A stretch of DNA of 36,677 nt from Arcicella sp. (GTDB lineage Bacteria > Bacteroidota > Bacteroidia > Cytophagales > Spirosomataceae): the NCBI GenBank assembly GCA_025354645.1, contig JANXML010000085.1, positions 1-36,677 of the forward strand, read 5' to 3'. Made by a program: the position numbers and the translations under genes. Each line of letters begins with the position of its first letter. Position 1 is the stretch's first letter. Shown in pieces: positions 17,370 to 27,203 of this stretch. Below the pieces are notes generated by a model. That model was not told the origin of the DNA. It saw nothing but the letters and a program-made list of their open reading frames with translations, and ran no database searches.

Positions 17370-17524
17370 ATAATTTTTATGACTATACTAAGGGTATTAT
17401 TTTTATTTCTTGTCACAATAATAAGCCAAGGTTAAAAATTGACTTTTCGTAGGCAATTGTAGTCACCTCCATAAAACATTTGTTATTCTTTAAATACAAC
17501 TCAATTTTCTTAAAAATCGCTTAT

Positions 17525-18184
17525 ATGTCAGAAAGTATAAAGCACGCCTTTAATGAGAATTTACCCAAAATTCGACTTGTAGATGAAAATAGCGTTCAAG
17601 GAAAAATCACTGATGCTGAAATATTTATTAGACAGGCTTTCCAAGACGATGCGGCAAAAGGATATGAATTGCTTTTTAGGCGTTATCACCGTGCTTTGTG
17701 TAGTCATGCGGTTCGTTTTGTTTACTCAAAAGAAACCGCCGAAGACATTGTGGAAGATGTATTTTTGAATTTTTGGAATCAACAATTACAGTCAAAAATT
17801 ACTACTTCATTCAGGGCATATCTCTACGTTTCGGTGCGTAATCGGGCTTTCAATTATTTACGCTGGGAATTTAAAAACGATTCCGATATTGATGAAATTC
17901 CAGAAATTATGTTGAATCAAGTGTTAGAAGAAACGCCCCAAACGATGCTTCAATACGATGAACTTTTTGATAAAATAGAGAAAAGTATTACGACTCTTCC
18001 GCCCCAGTGCCAACGAGTATTTTTGATGAGCCGTTTTGAAAATAAAAAGAATAGAGAAATTGCGGAGGAATTAGAAATAGCCCTAAAAACGGTTGAATCG
18101 CACCTTGTGAAAGCTCTTGCTCAAATGAAAAGTTCATTGGAAGGTTATTTACTTTCGACATTATTGATTTTTTGTATCCTCTAA
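17525..18184 (+). CDS. ECF RNA polymerase sigma-70 factor (FecI-like)
   Basis: 219 aa from the ATG at 17525 (MSESIKHAFNEN). The longest frame begins 45 nt earlier but adds an atypical hydrophobic lead. Region 2 is at about 45-110 (GYELLFRRYHRALCSHAVRFV, ETAEDIVEDVFLNFW) and region 4 at about 140-200 (LPPQCQRVFLMSRFENKKNREIAEELEIALKTVESHL, a clear helix-turn-helix). It is the first gene of a classical Bacteroidota trans-envelope signalling cascade: FecR anti-sigma follows after 33 nt and then the SusC with an STN domain. When the SusC binds its glycan, FecR releases the sigma factor, which transcribes this locus. The gene starts 164 bp after the end of the IS element. The last ~15 residues are unusually hydrophobic. 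Confidence 0.92.
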   Translation: MSESIKHAFNENLPKIRLVDENSVQGKITDAEIFIRQAFQDDAAKGYELLFRRYHRALCSHAVRFVYSKETAEDIVEDVFLNFWNQQLQSKITTSFRAYLYVSVRNRAFNYLRWEFKNDSDIDEIPEIMLNQVLEETPQTMLQYDELFDKIEKSITTLPPQCQRVFLMSRFENKKNREIAEELEIALKTVESHLVKALAQMKSSLEGYLLSTLLIFCIL

Positions 18185-18217
18185 ATAGATTAATCTGTCC
18201 AATAAAACGCATTTAAA

Positions 18218-19210
18218 ATGAACCAATCTGTTAATAAAAATATACTGTTTGAGTGTTTCTCGGGTCGGGCAACTCCCTTGCAAAAAAAACTAATTGAACA
18301 ATGGCTTCTTGAAGACAACAACCGTGAAATATATTATGAATGGTTGGATGAATGGGAAAAACAATCGCTTCAATTAGTGAATGATACGAATAGGTCTTTT
18401 GAAAAATTAATGGCTAAAATTTCAAAAAATCAAGAAATAATGTTCGTTTCAGACGAAGTTACGTTCCAAAAAATTCGATTAAAAAAACGTTTTGTTGTTG
18501 CCATAGCCGCATCGTTTTTACTGCTTTTATCGGTAGTATTTTTAACAAAAGATTACCTGTTTTATCAGCATTTTGAAACCAATTTTGGGGAAACCCAAAA
18601 AGTGAAATTACCCGATAATAGTGAGGTTACTTTAAATGCAAAATCAACCTTAAAATTTGCCCGATTTGGTTTTAATGATGATGTCAGAGAAGTATATTTA
18701 ACGGGAGAAGCCAGTTTTACGGTGAAGCATACGATTGATAATCAGCGGTTTGTGGTAAAAACTGACAAAAATTTTGAAGTGGAAGTTTTAGGAACTGAGT
18801 TCAATGTGAATGTTCGACAAACGGAAGCAAAAGTGGTATTGAACAAAGGAAAAGTGCAGTTTAATTATCAAGAAGGAAAAACTGCTAAACAAATAACAAT
18901 GAAACCAGGAGATTTGATAACACTGGATTCGACTGGACACGCCAATCTAAAACAAATACCTAAACCACAAATTTATTCGGCTTGGAAAGACCACCGTTTT
19001 ATTTTTGAACAAACTCCCATGCGAGAAGTAGCCACGATGATTCAAGAAAACTTCGGTTTAAAAATCGAATTTCGGGAAGAAATTTTGTCAAGAAAAACCA
19101 TTTCGGGGGCTTTTCACGCTGAAAATGCGGATGAATTACTCCAAGTAATTTCAGAACTTTTAGAAATTAATTTCAACCGCCAAAACAACAACGTAATCTT
19201 TTTTGAATAA
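18218..19210 (+). CDS. FecR-family anti-sigma factor
   Basis: 330 aa. The cytoplasmic part (1-88) contains a helical sigma-binding region (FECFSGRATPLQKKLIEQWL). One membrane helix lies at about 91-108 (VVAIAASFLLLLSVVFL). The periplasmic FecR domain follows (about 115-220: LPDNSEVTLNAKSTLKF, VYLTGEASFTVKH, VLGTEFNVNV, VVLNKGKVQF) and then the DUF4974-type C-terminal domain (about 255-325: RFIFEQTPMREVATMIQENFGL) that contacts the STN domain of the partner SusC. It holds the preceding sigma factor inactive until the outer-membrane receptor signals. It sits 33 nt after the sigma gene and about 20 nt before the susC ATG, clearly one operon. Confidence 0.93.
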   Translation: MNQSVNKNILFECFSGRATPLQKKLIEQWLLEDNNREIYYEWLDEWEKQSLQLVNDTNRSFEKLMAKISKNQEIMFVSDEVTFQKIRLKKRFVVAIAASFLLLLSVVFLTKDYLFYQHFETNFGETQKVKLPDNSEVTLNAKSTLKFARFGFNDDVREVYLTGEASFTVKHTIDNQRFVVKTDKNFEVEVLGTEFNVNVRQTEAKVVLNKGKVQFNYQEGKTAKQITMKPGDLITLDSTGHANLKQIPKPQIYSAWKDHRFIFEQTPMREVATMIQENFGLKIEFREEILSRKTISGAFHAENADELLQVISELLEINFNRQNNNVIFFE

Positions 19211-19229
19211 TTTAAAACAACCAATTGAT

Positions 19230-22200
19230 ATGATACAAAAATTACAATTTCCTAACAAAATCTTTTGCTCTTTCGTTATCCTATTTTTTCTGCAAAGTTC
19301 AACTTTTGCTCAAATGATAGCGTATGCAAAACTTCAAACGCCAATTCGGGCTGAAAATTCAAGCAACATAACGCTTAAAAATGCTCTTGAAAATCTGAAA
19401 TCACACTATAAAATTGATATTCTGTTTGAAGATAAAATGGTTAATGGATTAACTATTTCAACGAATATTATCAACTATGATTCAAAATTTGAGAAAAATT
19501 TGAACAGTATTTTGCAACTTTTGAAGCTACGATACAAAAAAATCAAGGACGGGTCGTATCTAATTCTTAACGAAAAAAAGAAAAAAGATTCGGCTCTGAT
19601 AGATGCTCAATTTCAAGAAAAAACTCCCTCAATTACGCCCAATCAAATGATTCAGTCGAATGAAACAAAAACAGTGGGAAGTAATAATTTGCTTGAAAGC
19701 ACAGCAAGGATGGGTATGGTGGAGCAAATTGTCACAGGTAAAGTAACTGATTCTGAAACTAATCAAGGTTTGCCAGGTGTGAATATCGCCATCAAAGGCA
19801 CAACCACGGGAACCTCAACTGATGGTGCTGGAAATTATCGTTTATCAGTTCCAAAAGAAAAATCTATTTTGGTTTTTAGCTACGTGGGCTATCTAAGTCA
19901 AGATGTTGCTATTGCCAACCGAACCACCATCAACGTTTCGATGGTTACTGACAATCAAACGCTTTCAGAAGTAGTGGTTGTGGGTTATGGTAATCAAGAA
20001 CGTAAAGATGTTACAGGAGCGGTGGCAACCATCAAAACTCAGAATCTCAAAGACTTACCCGTAACCAGTATTGACCAAAAATTGGCTGGTCAAGTGGCTG
20101 GTGTGCAAGTAAATCAGATTTCGGGAGCACCAGGTTCTGCCCCTGTTATTCGTATTCGGGGGTCGGGTTCGTTGGGTGCGGGCGATGACCCGCTGTATGT
20201 GATTGATGGGTTTCCAGTGACCAATTATTTCAGTAAATTTTCCAATCCATTAAGCACTATTTCGCCCGATGATATTGAATCAATCTCTATTCTAAAAGAT
20301 GCCTCTTCAACAGCAATTTATGGGTCAAGAGGTTCAAATGGCGTTATTTTGATTACTACCAAAAAAGGAAAAACAGGAGCGGCAAACATCGAATTTAGTG
20401 CTTACACGGGTATTCAAACCATTGCCGAACGCAACCGAGTAACGATGCTTACTTCTGAACAATTTGCCCAAAATCGGATTGATGGAGCCACGCAATTAGC
20501 TGGTATCAGAGGTCTTCCTTTCAATATAACCAATGTGGCAGAAATTTACAGAAATCCATCAGCCTTAGGAAGAGGCACGGATTGGTTCAGAGAATTGACC
20601 CGTGATAATGCACCCATGCAAAATTATAATTTGAGCATCACCAAAGGTTCTGAAACCCTCCGTTCTGCCATTTCAGTTGGATATTTTAATCAACAAGGTA
20701 CTTTGTTGAACAATGATTTTCAACGGTTCACCATGCGGGCAAATATTGATGCTAATTTAAGCAAAACCATCACCGTAGGATTAAATATTGCTCCTTCTTT
20801 CTCAATTAGAAATTTGGTGGAAGCCGAGGGGCATTTTGACCAAGGAATTATTACACAAGCCTATCTGAACAGTCCGTTGCCATCAGTTTATCAAGCAGAC
20901 GGTAGTTTCACGCCAAACGTTACTTCGCCAGGAATTTTTAACAATGCTAATCCTGTGAATATGTTGGTGAATACGAAACGACTCGCTAACAATTTTCGGA
21001 GTCTCGCCAATACATATTTGAGCATTGAAATTATCCCAAATTTAACGTTCAGAACGACTTTCAATGCGGATATTATGTTTGATACCCAAGATAATTTTAT
21101 CCCATCTTTTGTCGGTAGTTTCCGTAATCCACCGCCCGTTCCAGCAAGAGGAAATAATTATTCGGCTCGAACTTTCAACTGGCTCACGGAAAATACACTT
21201 TCTTATTCAAAAACGCTCAAAGACCATCGTATGACGGGTTTATTGGGTTATTCAGTACAAAAAGAAGTGAGTAATAATTTCTTCGTAAACGGAAATGGTT
21301 ACGCTGATGATGTAATTCAAACCATTGGGGCGGCTCTACCAATCGGCGTAACGGCTGGAACGGGTAATCCAACCAGTACGGGCGTTGGTTTTGGAAGTAG
21401 TAATAATGTTGGAAATGGCAATGGAATCGGTAGTGGTAAGTCTGCCTTAATTTCTTATTATGGTCGTGTAACGTATGCTTTCAAAGACAAATATTTATTC
21501 AATATAGCAGTTCGGACGGACGGTTCTTCAAAATTTGGGTCAGAAAATCGCTGGGGAACATTTCCATCGGCTTCGGTTGGTTGGAGAATTTCGGAAGAAG
21601 GGTTTTTCCCAAAAGGCGATGTGGTTAATGACCTAAAAATACGTGCAAGTTTTGGTTTAGCGGGTAATAATAACATTGGAAATTTTACAGCATTACAACT
21701 CTTAGGACTTGATAATTACGTAATTGGCGGTAGAATTACCACGGGACAAGCCTTAAATTCACTCGGAAATTTGAACTTAGGTTGGGAGCAATCAAAACAA
21801 ACCGATATTGGTTTAGATGCTTCGTTATTGAAAGGAAAAATCAATTTAGTAGTTGAATATTATGAGCGATTCACGCAAAGTATGCTCCAAAACATTGATA
21901 TACCTGCTTCTTCGGGCTTTTTGACTTCATTTACCAATCTTGGGAACGTTAGAAACCGAGGTGTAGAAATTTCGATAAATAGCCGAAATATCAACAAAGG
22001 AAAATTTCACTGGGACACCGATTTTAACATTTCATTCAACCGAAACAATGTTATTAATTTGGGTAATCGGGCGAGAATCATATCGGGAGAAAACAATAGT
22101 AATGTAACCGTTGTGGATCAACCGATGGGAATGTTTTACGGATATAAAAAAGCGGGAGGTTTCTTTACGTCAGCCGATGATTTAGCAAAATTTCCTCGTA

Positions 22201-22796
22201 ATGCGGCTCAAACTATCGGCAGTATTAAATTTCAAGACATCAATGGAGATGGAAAAATTGATGGCAACGACCTAACCGTTGTTGGAAATCCTTACGCAGA
22301 TTTTACTTGGGGTATGACTAACCGCATTACCTACGGAGATTTAGATTTTTCAGTATTGGTGAATGGTTCGCAAGGCGGACAAATCTATGATTTTTACAAA
22401 CGATTTGCCTACAATCAAGATGGCGTTTTCAATCTTCATGCGGATGTTTTGGGGGCGTATAAAGACGTAAATAATCAAGGAAGTGGCAATGTGCAAAGTA
22501 CAGGTTCGGCTTTGGCGGGTGATTCATTTTCAAGAAATGCCAGTGACGCTTGGATTCAGGACGGTTCTTATATGGTGGTTAGAAACGCAACATTGGGTTA
22601 TAATTTCAAACCAAAAAAGTACGTAAAAGGATTCCGTTTGTATTTCTCTGGACAGAATTTATTGACCCTCACGGGCTATAAAGGCGGGTTTCCAGAAGTT
22701 GGATTTAACGGCTCAAATTCATTAGCCCCAGGGGTAAATTATGGTAGTTATCCAATCGCTGCCACTTATACCCTCGGATTTAATTGTAAATTTTAA
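19230..22796 (+). CDS. susC-like: SusC-family TonB-linked transporter with STN signalling domain
   Basis: 1188 aa from the ATG at 19230; an upstream TTG at 19203 overlaps the fecR stop and is less likely because the ATG gives a good signal peptide (KIFCSFVILFFLQSSTFAQ). Residues about 40-115 form a secretin/TonB short N-terminal (STN) domain (NITLKNALENLKSHYKIDILFED). Next come the CarboxypepD-reg-like domain (VTGKVTDSETNQGLPGVNIAIKGT), a TonB-box region (LSEVVVVGYGNQERKDVTGAV), the plug (LAGQVAGVQVNQISGAPG, SISILKDASSTAIYGSRGSNGVIL) and the barrel ending in FNCKF. It both imports a glycan fragment and signals through FecR. Its partner susD follows 12 nt later. The substrate is probably rhamnose-containing, judged only from the downstream hydrolase. 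Confidence 0.95.
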   Translation: MIQKLQFPNKIFCSFVILFFLQSSTFAQMIAYAKLQTPIRAENSSNITLKNALENLKSHYKIDILFEDKMVNGLTISTNIINYDSKFEKNLNSILQLLKLRYKKIKDGSYLILNEKKKKDSALIDAQFQEKTPSITPNQMIQSNETKTVGSNNLLESTARMGMVEQIVTGKVTDSETNQGLPGVNIAIKGTTTGTSTDGAGNYRLSVPKEKSILVFSYVGYLSQDVAIANRTTINVSMVTDNQTLSEVVVVGYGNQERKDVTGAVATIKTQNLKDLPVTSIDQKLAGQVAGVQVNQISGAPGSAPVIRIRGSGSLGAGDDPLYVIDGFPVTNYFSKFSNPLSTISPDDIESISILKDASSTAIYGSRGSNGVILITTKKGKTGAANIEFSAYTGIQTIAERNRVTMLTSEQFAQNRIDGATQLAGIRGLPFNITNVAEIYRNPSALGRGTDWFRELTRDNAPMQNYNLSITKGSETLRSAISVGYFNQQGTLLNNDFQRFTMRANIDANLSKTITVGLNIAPSFSIRNLVEAEGHFDQGIITQAYLNSPLPSVYQADGSFTPNVTSPGIFNNANPVNMLVNTKRLANNFRSLANTYLSIEIIPNLTFRTTFNADIMFDTQDNFIPSFVGSFRNPPPVPARGNNYSARTFNWLTENTLSYSKTLKDHRMTGLLGYSVQKEVSNNFFVNGNGYADDVIQTIGAALPIGVTAGTGNPTSTGVGFGSSNNVGNGNGIGSGKSALISYYGRVTYAFKDKYLFNIAVRTDGSSKFGSENRWGTFPSASVGWRISEEGFFPKGDVVNDLKIRASFGLAGNNNIGNFTALQLLGLDNYVIGGRITTGQALNSLGNLNLGWEQSKQTDIGLDASLLKGKINLVVEYYERFTQSMLQNIDIPASSGFLTSFTNLGNVRNRGVEISINSRNINKGKFHWDTDFNISFNRNNVINLGNRARIISGENNSNVTVVDQPMGMFYGYKKAGGFFTSADDLAKFPRNAAQTIGSIKFQDINGDGKIDGNDLTVVGNPYADFTWGMTNRITYGDLDFSVLVNGSQGGQIYDFYKRFAYNQDGVFNLHADVLGAYKDVNNQGSGNVQSTGSALAGDSFSRNASDAWIQDGSYMVVRNATLGYNFKPKKYVKGFRLYFSGQNLLTLTGYKGGFPEVGFNGSNSLAPGVNYGSYPIAATYTLGFNCKF

Positions 22797-22808
22797 TCAA
22801 GAAACAAC

Positions 22809-24275
22809 ATGAAAAAAATAATTATATTCTTACTCACGCTTACGTTAGTTTCTTGCAAGGATAATTTCCTCGAATTAACGCCCGACACGAACGGTTCGGT
22901 AGGTAATTTTTACCAAACCAAAGACCAATTTATCCAAGCCATTAATTCGGCTTATTCGCCCCTGCAAGGCATTTACAACAATAATATGTGGCTTTTTGCG
23001 GAAGTTCGTTCGGATAATACTTCTTATCAATTAAACACGGGCGACCGTTCTGGAACAGTACGGGAGGAAATTGATGAATTCCGTGATAACGACCAAAATG
23101 CCAATTTTCAGACGTTTTTTAATAGTAGTTATCAAGGAATTGGTCGTTGTAATTTGTTATTAACCAAGATTCAAACCGCAACTTTTGACCAAGCATCTCG
23201 CAATCAAATTGAAGGGGAAGCTCGTTTTTTGAGGGCTTTTTATTATTTCAATTTAACCAGAATTTTTGGCGATGTCCCTTTGATTTTGAAGGAAGTAAGC
23301 TCACCCGAGGAAGCCTTTGCAACCGCAACCCGTATTCCAGAAGCCCAAGTTTTAACGTCTATAGTTGAAGATTTAAAGGCTGCCATTGCAAAGTTACCCG
23401 CAAAATATACTGCCTTAGATATTGGAAGAGCCTCATCGGGTGCGGCAAAAGCCATTTTGGGAGAAGTATATATGTCGCAAAAAAATTACGCTACCGCAAC
23501 CGAGATTTTAAGAGGAATTGAAGCCGATGGTGGGTATTCATTAAACGCAAATTATGCCGATAACTTCAAACGAAAAAATACTTCGGAATCAATTTTTGAA
23601 GTACAGTTTGCCGAAGGTGTGGGTAATAAATGGAGTACATTTATTTATTCTTTTGCTCCTTTTAACTCTGGAACCTTGGCAACGGGCTATGCCCTCGGGG
23701 CTGGTTCGGCGGCGGGTTGGAACATTCCTACGCAAGATTTAATCAATGCTTATGAGCCAACAGACAGGCGTTTTGTTGCTTCTGTCAATCAAAATTTTAC
23801 CGACCCTACTTCCAAAAGAGTTATTCCCTTTATCCAAAAATATTCAAATCCGCCCTATTTAGAGCGTTTTAATACGGGAGATAACTTTATTGTTTCTCGA
23901 TTGGCGGATGTTTTGTTAATGCAAGCCGAAGCCTTGAACGAAGCAAGTTTCCCAAATGCGGATGCTTTCACTTTACTCAATCGGGTGCGAACAAGGGCGG
24001 GACTTCCTTCAAAAACTTCCAATAATACGGATGCCAAATTAAGAGTGGCTTCACAAGCAGAATTTAGAACGTCAATCGCTCAGGAACGTAGAATTGAATT
24101 AGCTTTTGAAAATCATCGTTGGTTTGATTTGGTTAGAACGGGGCAAGCAATTCCAGTAATGACGGCTCATGCAGCGGCTGAAAAATCCTTGAAAAGTTAT
24201 ATTTTGCCAAATTCTTTTATTACTATTCCGTTGAAATTTCCTTATCCATTTAGGGAGACACAGATTACGAAGTAG
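22809..24275 (+). CDS. susD-like: SusD/RagB-family outer-membrane glycan-binding lipoprotein
   Basis: 488 aa. Lipoprotein signal peptide MKKIIIFLLTLTLVSC with the lipid Cys at 16, followed by KDNF, which resembles Bacteroidota lipoprotein export signals for surface display. The mature start FLELTPDTNGSVGNFYQTKDQFIQAINSAY matches the SusD N-terminal family; LRAFYYFNLTRIFGDVPLI is the classic TPR helix and ERRIELAFENHRWFDLVRTG is the conserved C-terminal motif. It is a different branch from the SusD at 9916-11373. It is 12 nt after its susC and should form the SusCD complex with it on the cell surface. It is followed by a hairpin and the GH106-like gene. Confidence 0.95.
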   Translation: MKKIIIFLLTLTLVSCKDNFLELTPDTNGSVGNFYQTKDQFIQAINSAYSPLQGIYNNNMWLFAEVRSDNTSYQLNTGDRSGTVREEIDEFRDNDQNANFQTFFNSSYQGIGRCNLLLTKIQTATFDQASRNQIEGEARFLRAFYYFNLTRIFGDVPLILKEVSSPEEAFATATRIPEAQVLTSIVEDLKAAIAKLPAKYTALDIGRASSGAAKAILGEVYMSQKNYATATEILRGIEADGGYSLNANYADNFKRKNTSESIFEVQFAEGVGNKWSTFIYSFAPFNSGTLATGYALGAGSAAGWNIPTQDLINAYEPTDRRFVASVNQNFTDPTSKRVIPFIQKYSNPPYLERFNTGDNFIVSRLADVLLMQAEALNEASFPNADAFTLLNRVRTRAGLPSKTSNNTDAKLRVASQAEFRTSIAQERRIELAFENHRWFDLVRTGQAIPVMTAHAAAEKSLKSYILPNSFITIPLKFPYPFRETQITK

Positions 24276-24320
24276 CGTTTGTGGTTCAATCACAATTTCC
24301 ACGATGATTAATGTCAAACT

Positions 24321-24353
24321 AACGTCGGGGAGGCTTTGAGCCTCCCCGACGTT
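24321..24353 (+). terminator. Perfect 15-bp hairpin between susD and the GH106-like gene
   Basis: AACGTCGGGGAGGCT (24321-24335) and AGCCTCCCCGACGTT (24339-24353) form a perfect GC-rich stem with a 3-nt loop. There is no T-run after it (GATATAAAA), so it may be an mRNA-processing or partial-termination hairpin, or a dispersed REP-like palindrome, rather than a full terminator. It would raise the level of susCD mRNA relative to the hydrolase. Confidence 0.65.
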
Positions 24354-24377
24354 GATATAAAATAACATTCCTAAATC

Positions 24378-27203
24378 ATGAAAACAACCCTCCAAATCCT
24401 ATTTTTTCTACTTTTTTGCCAAATCGCATCAGCCCAAATATCTAATAAAACTTTTCAAAATCCGCCTTCACAATACGGGATTCGGTGTTGGTGGTGGTGG
24501 CTCAATGGCAATGTGACCAAAGAGGTAATTACCAGAGATTTAGAAGAAATGAAAGCCAAAGGTTTCAGTGGAGCGTGTATTTTTGATGCGGGCGGACAAA
24601 ATCAGCGGGGCAACGGTAATGTACCAGAAGGGCCATTGTGGGGTTCGCCCGAATGGCGAGCATTGTATTTACACGCCATCAACGAAGCCGACCGATTGGG
24701 TTTGGTGATGGCACTAAGTATTCAAAGCGGTTGGAATTTGGGTGGTCCAGACATCACTTCTGCCGAAGCTGCCAAACAAGTTGTTTTCTCTGAAATAAAC
24801 GTAAAAGGTGGCACTAATATCCAGCAAATTTTACCTCAACCCAAAGGAAACGAAGGATTTTATCAAGATATTACTGTATTAGCAATTCCCACAAAAAACA
24901 CCTATAATCGCTTGAAAATCAGAGGTTTTGAGAATAAAGCCGCTACCCAAGAAGTAGGTTGGTCTGTTCCCGAAACTCGCCCACTTTTAACCGATACCAC
25001 CGCAACCGAAGGAGAAGAAGATGCCAAATTAAGCGAAGTTTTAGACCTTTCAAAAGAAGTGAAAAATGGGATTTTAAATTGGAATGCTCCCGCAGGAGAC
25101 TGGACAATTATTCGCTTTGGCTATGCTCCAACGGGTAGAGATGTTTCAACTTCGAGCGGTAAATGGAAAGGTTTGGTGATTGATTATACGAGCGAAAAAC
25201 ATTTCAATCGCTATTGGGACACTAATGTTGAACCATTATTGAAAATGATTGGCAATAAGGCGGGCAAAACGCTGAAATATTTACAAACGGATAGTTTTGA
25301 AGCGGGTGGCATGAATTGGTCGGACAAATTTGAGGACGAATTTAAGAAACGTCGTGGGTACGACCCCTTGCCTTATTTACCAATTTTAGCGGGAAAAATT
25401 ATCGAAAATCGAGAAGCAAGCAATCGCTTTTTGACGGATTTACGCAAGACATTGAGCGATTGTATTTCGGATAATCATTACAGAGTATTTGCCCAACGTG
25501 CCAGACAGTACGGAATGGGAATTCAACCCGAATCGGCGGGACCACACGCAGGACCTTTTGATGGATTGAAAAACTACGGACACTCGGAGATTATGATGTC
25601 AGAATTTTGGTCGCCATCGCCACACCGCTCGGCGGATATTGACCGTTTTTTTGTGAAGCAAGCCGCCAGTGCTGCCAAGATATTTAACAAACAACTCGTT
25701 GGTGCTGAGTCGTTTACAACCATCGGGCCACACTGGAACGATGTAATTTGGACGGATATGAAACCATCAGCCGACCATGAATTTTGTGCAGGATTGAACT
25801 TGGTTTATCTACATACTTTCACTTGTTCGCCCAAAGAAATGGGTTTGCCTGGGCAAGAATATTTTGCGGGAACGCACTTTAATCCAAACGTTACTTGGTG
25901 GAATTATTCAACGGCTTTTATTAAATATCTAACCAGAATTCAATATTTAATGCAATCGGGGACGGCAATTGCGGATGTTTTGTATTATTACGGCGACCAC
26001 ATTCCCAACATTGGAAGGTATAAAGATGATGACCCCGCCAAATCACTCCCTGATTACGATTATGATTTAATTAATGAAGATAAACTGATGGATTTATCCG
26101 TTAAAGATGGCAAAATTTTCCTTCCTCATGGCGTTTCCTATCACGTTTTGGCATTACCTAACCACAAAGTATTGTCTTTGAAAGCCTTGCGAAAAGTGAA
26201 AGAATTATTGGAAAATGGAGCAACAATTATTGGCGAAAAACCCTTATCAACTGCCAGTTTAGTGGGCGGTTCGGAAGCGGAAACAGAACTGAAAAACATT
26301 ACTGAACAATTATGGAAAGTGGGGGTGAATAGCATTCGCCCACTCACTGCAAAAGCGGCTTTGAAAAATAAGGGAATTCTACCCGATTGTGAATTCATCC
26401 AAAAACCAATGAATAAAACTTTTGATTACATTCACCGCCAAGCTGAAAACGTTGATTATTATTTTATCAGCAATCAAAACAAAGAATCGTTATCGTTGAA
26501 AGCCGCTTTCAGAATTATTGGAAAACAACCCGAGATTTGGGATGCTGTAACGGGTGAAATTCGTAACTCAACTAATTTTTACGAAGAAAAAGGGAGGACT
26601 TTTATTGATTTATCTTTCAATCCCAATGGGTCGGTTTTTGTAGTTTTCAGAGATAAAATTTCTGTAAGTAAAAGTGAAAATAAAAAATCTAATAAACTGA
26701 TTTATAATGTTTTACAACTAATATCAACGCCTTGGGATGTTGATTTTGACGTAAAATGGGGTGGTAAAAACATCAAAATGGATTCACTCGTGAGTTGGAC
26801 GAACCGACCAGAGGAAGGCATTAAATTTTATTCAGGTACGGCAATTTATAAGACCAAATTCGATGTTTTTAACGTCGGCAAGGTTCTGAACCTTGACAAC
26901 ATTCAATTAGATTTAGGTATTGTAAAAGACGTTGGCATTGCCAAAGTGAAGTTGAATGGTAAAGATTTAGGGATTCTGTGGTGTCCACCTTACCAAGTTT
27001 CAGTGAAGAATTTATTGAAAGAAAAAGGAAATATTCTTGAAATTGAAGTGGTAAATACTTGGCGAAACCGTTTAATTGGCGACCGTGGCAAACCACAAAA
27101 TGAACGATTTACCAAAACAAATGTCACCATAAAACCAGATTGGAAATTAGAACCTTCGGGATTATTGGGACCAGTTCAATTATTGAAAGCATCAGAACAA
27201 TGA
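24378..27203 (+). CDS. GH106-like glycoside hydrolase (alpha-L-rhamnosidase family)
   Basis: 941 aa. Signal peptide MKTTLQILFFLLFCQIASAQ directs it to the periplasm or beyond. The start of the mature protein, IRCWWWWLNGNVTKEVITRDLEEMKAKGFSGACIFDAGG, is the hallmark of GH106 enzymes and relatives. The catalytic region continues with YLQTDSFEAGGMNWSD (about 310), GMGIQPESAGPHAGPFDG, HSEIMMSEFW and QLVGAESFTTIGPHW, where several acidic residues are candidates for catalysis and calcium binding. The C-terminal ~150 residues form a galactose-binding-like beta-sandwich (LDLGIVKDVGIAKVKLNGKDLGILWCPPYQVSV). GH106 members remove L-rhamnose from pectic and other glycans. It lies in the ECF/SusCD locus and its stop overlaps the next start (ATGA). 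The family is confident; the exact linkage and the sugar are not. Confidence 0.8.
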   Translation: MKTTLQILFFLLFCQIASAQISNKTFQNPPSQYGIRCWWWWLNGNVTKEVITRDLEEMKAKGFSGACIFDAGGQNQRGNGNVPEGPLWGSPEWRALYLHAINEADRLGLVMALSIQSGWNLGGPDITSAEAAKQVVFSEINVKGGTNIQQILPQPKGNEGFYQDITVLAIPTKNTYNRLKIRGFENKAATQEVGWSVPETRPLLTDTTATEGEEDAKLSEVLDLSKEVKNGILNWNAPAGDWTIIRFGYAPTGRDVSTSSGKWKGLVIDYTSEKHFNRYWDTNVEPLLKMIGNKAGKTLKYLQTDSFEAGGMNWSDKFEDEFKKRRGYDPLPYLPILAGKIIENREASNRFLTDLRKTLSDCISDNHYRVFAQRARQYGMGIQPESAGPHAGPFDGLKNYGHSEIMMSEFWSPSPHRSADIDRFFVKQAASAAKIFNKQLVGAESFTTIGPHWNDVIWTDMKPSADHEFCAGLNLVYLHTFTCSPKEMGLPGQEYFAGTHFNPNVTWWNYSTAFIKYLTRIQYLMQSGTAIADVLYYYGDHIPNIGRYKDDDPAKSLPDYDYDLINEDKLMDLSVKDGKIFLPHGVSYHVLALPNHKVLSLKALRKVKELLENGATIIGEKPLSTASLVGGSEAETELKNITEQLWKVGVNSIRPLTAKAALKNKGILPDCEFIQKPMNKTFDYIHRQAENVDYYFISNQNKESLSLKAAFRIIGKQPEIWDAVTGEIRNSTNFYEEKGRTFIDLSFNPNGSVFVVFRDKISVSKSENKKSNKLIYNVLQLISTPWDVDFDVKWGGKNIKMDSLVSWTNRPEEGIKFYSGTAIYKTKFDVFNVGKVLNLDNIQLDLGIVKDVGIAKVKLNGKDLGILWCPPYQVSVKNLLKEKGNILEIEVVNTWRNRLIGDRGKPQNERFTKTNVTIKPDWKLEPSGLLGPVQLLKASEQ

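Noticed and set aside
17370-17524. Clear -33/-7 promoter for the ECF sigma gene
   Set aside because: No exact TAnnTTTG with a spaced TTTG was found in this gap, so I did not list one.
19203-19229. TTG start for the plus-strand SusC overlapping fecR
   Set aside because: The ATG at 19230 directly precedes a normal signal peptide.
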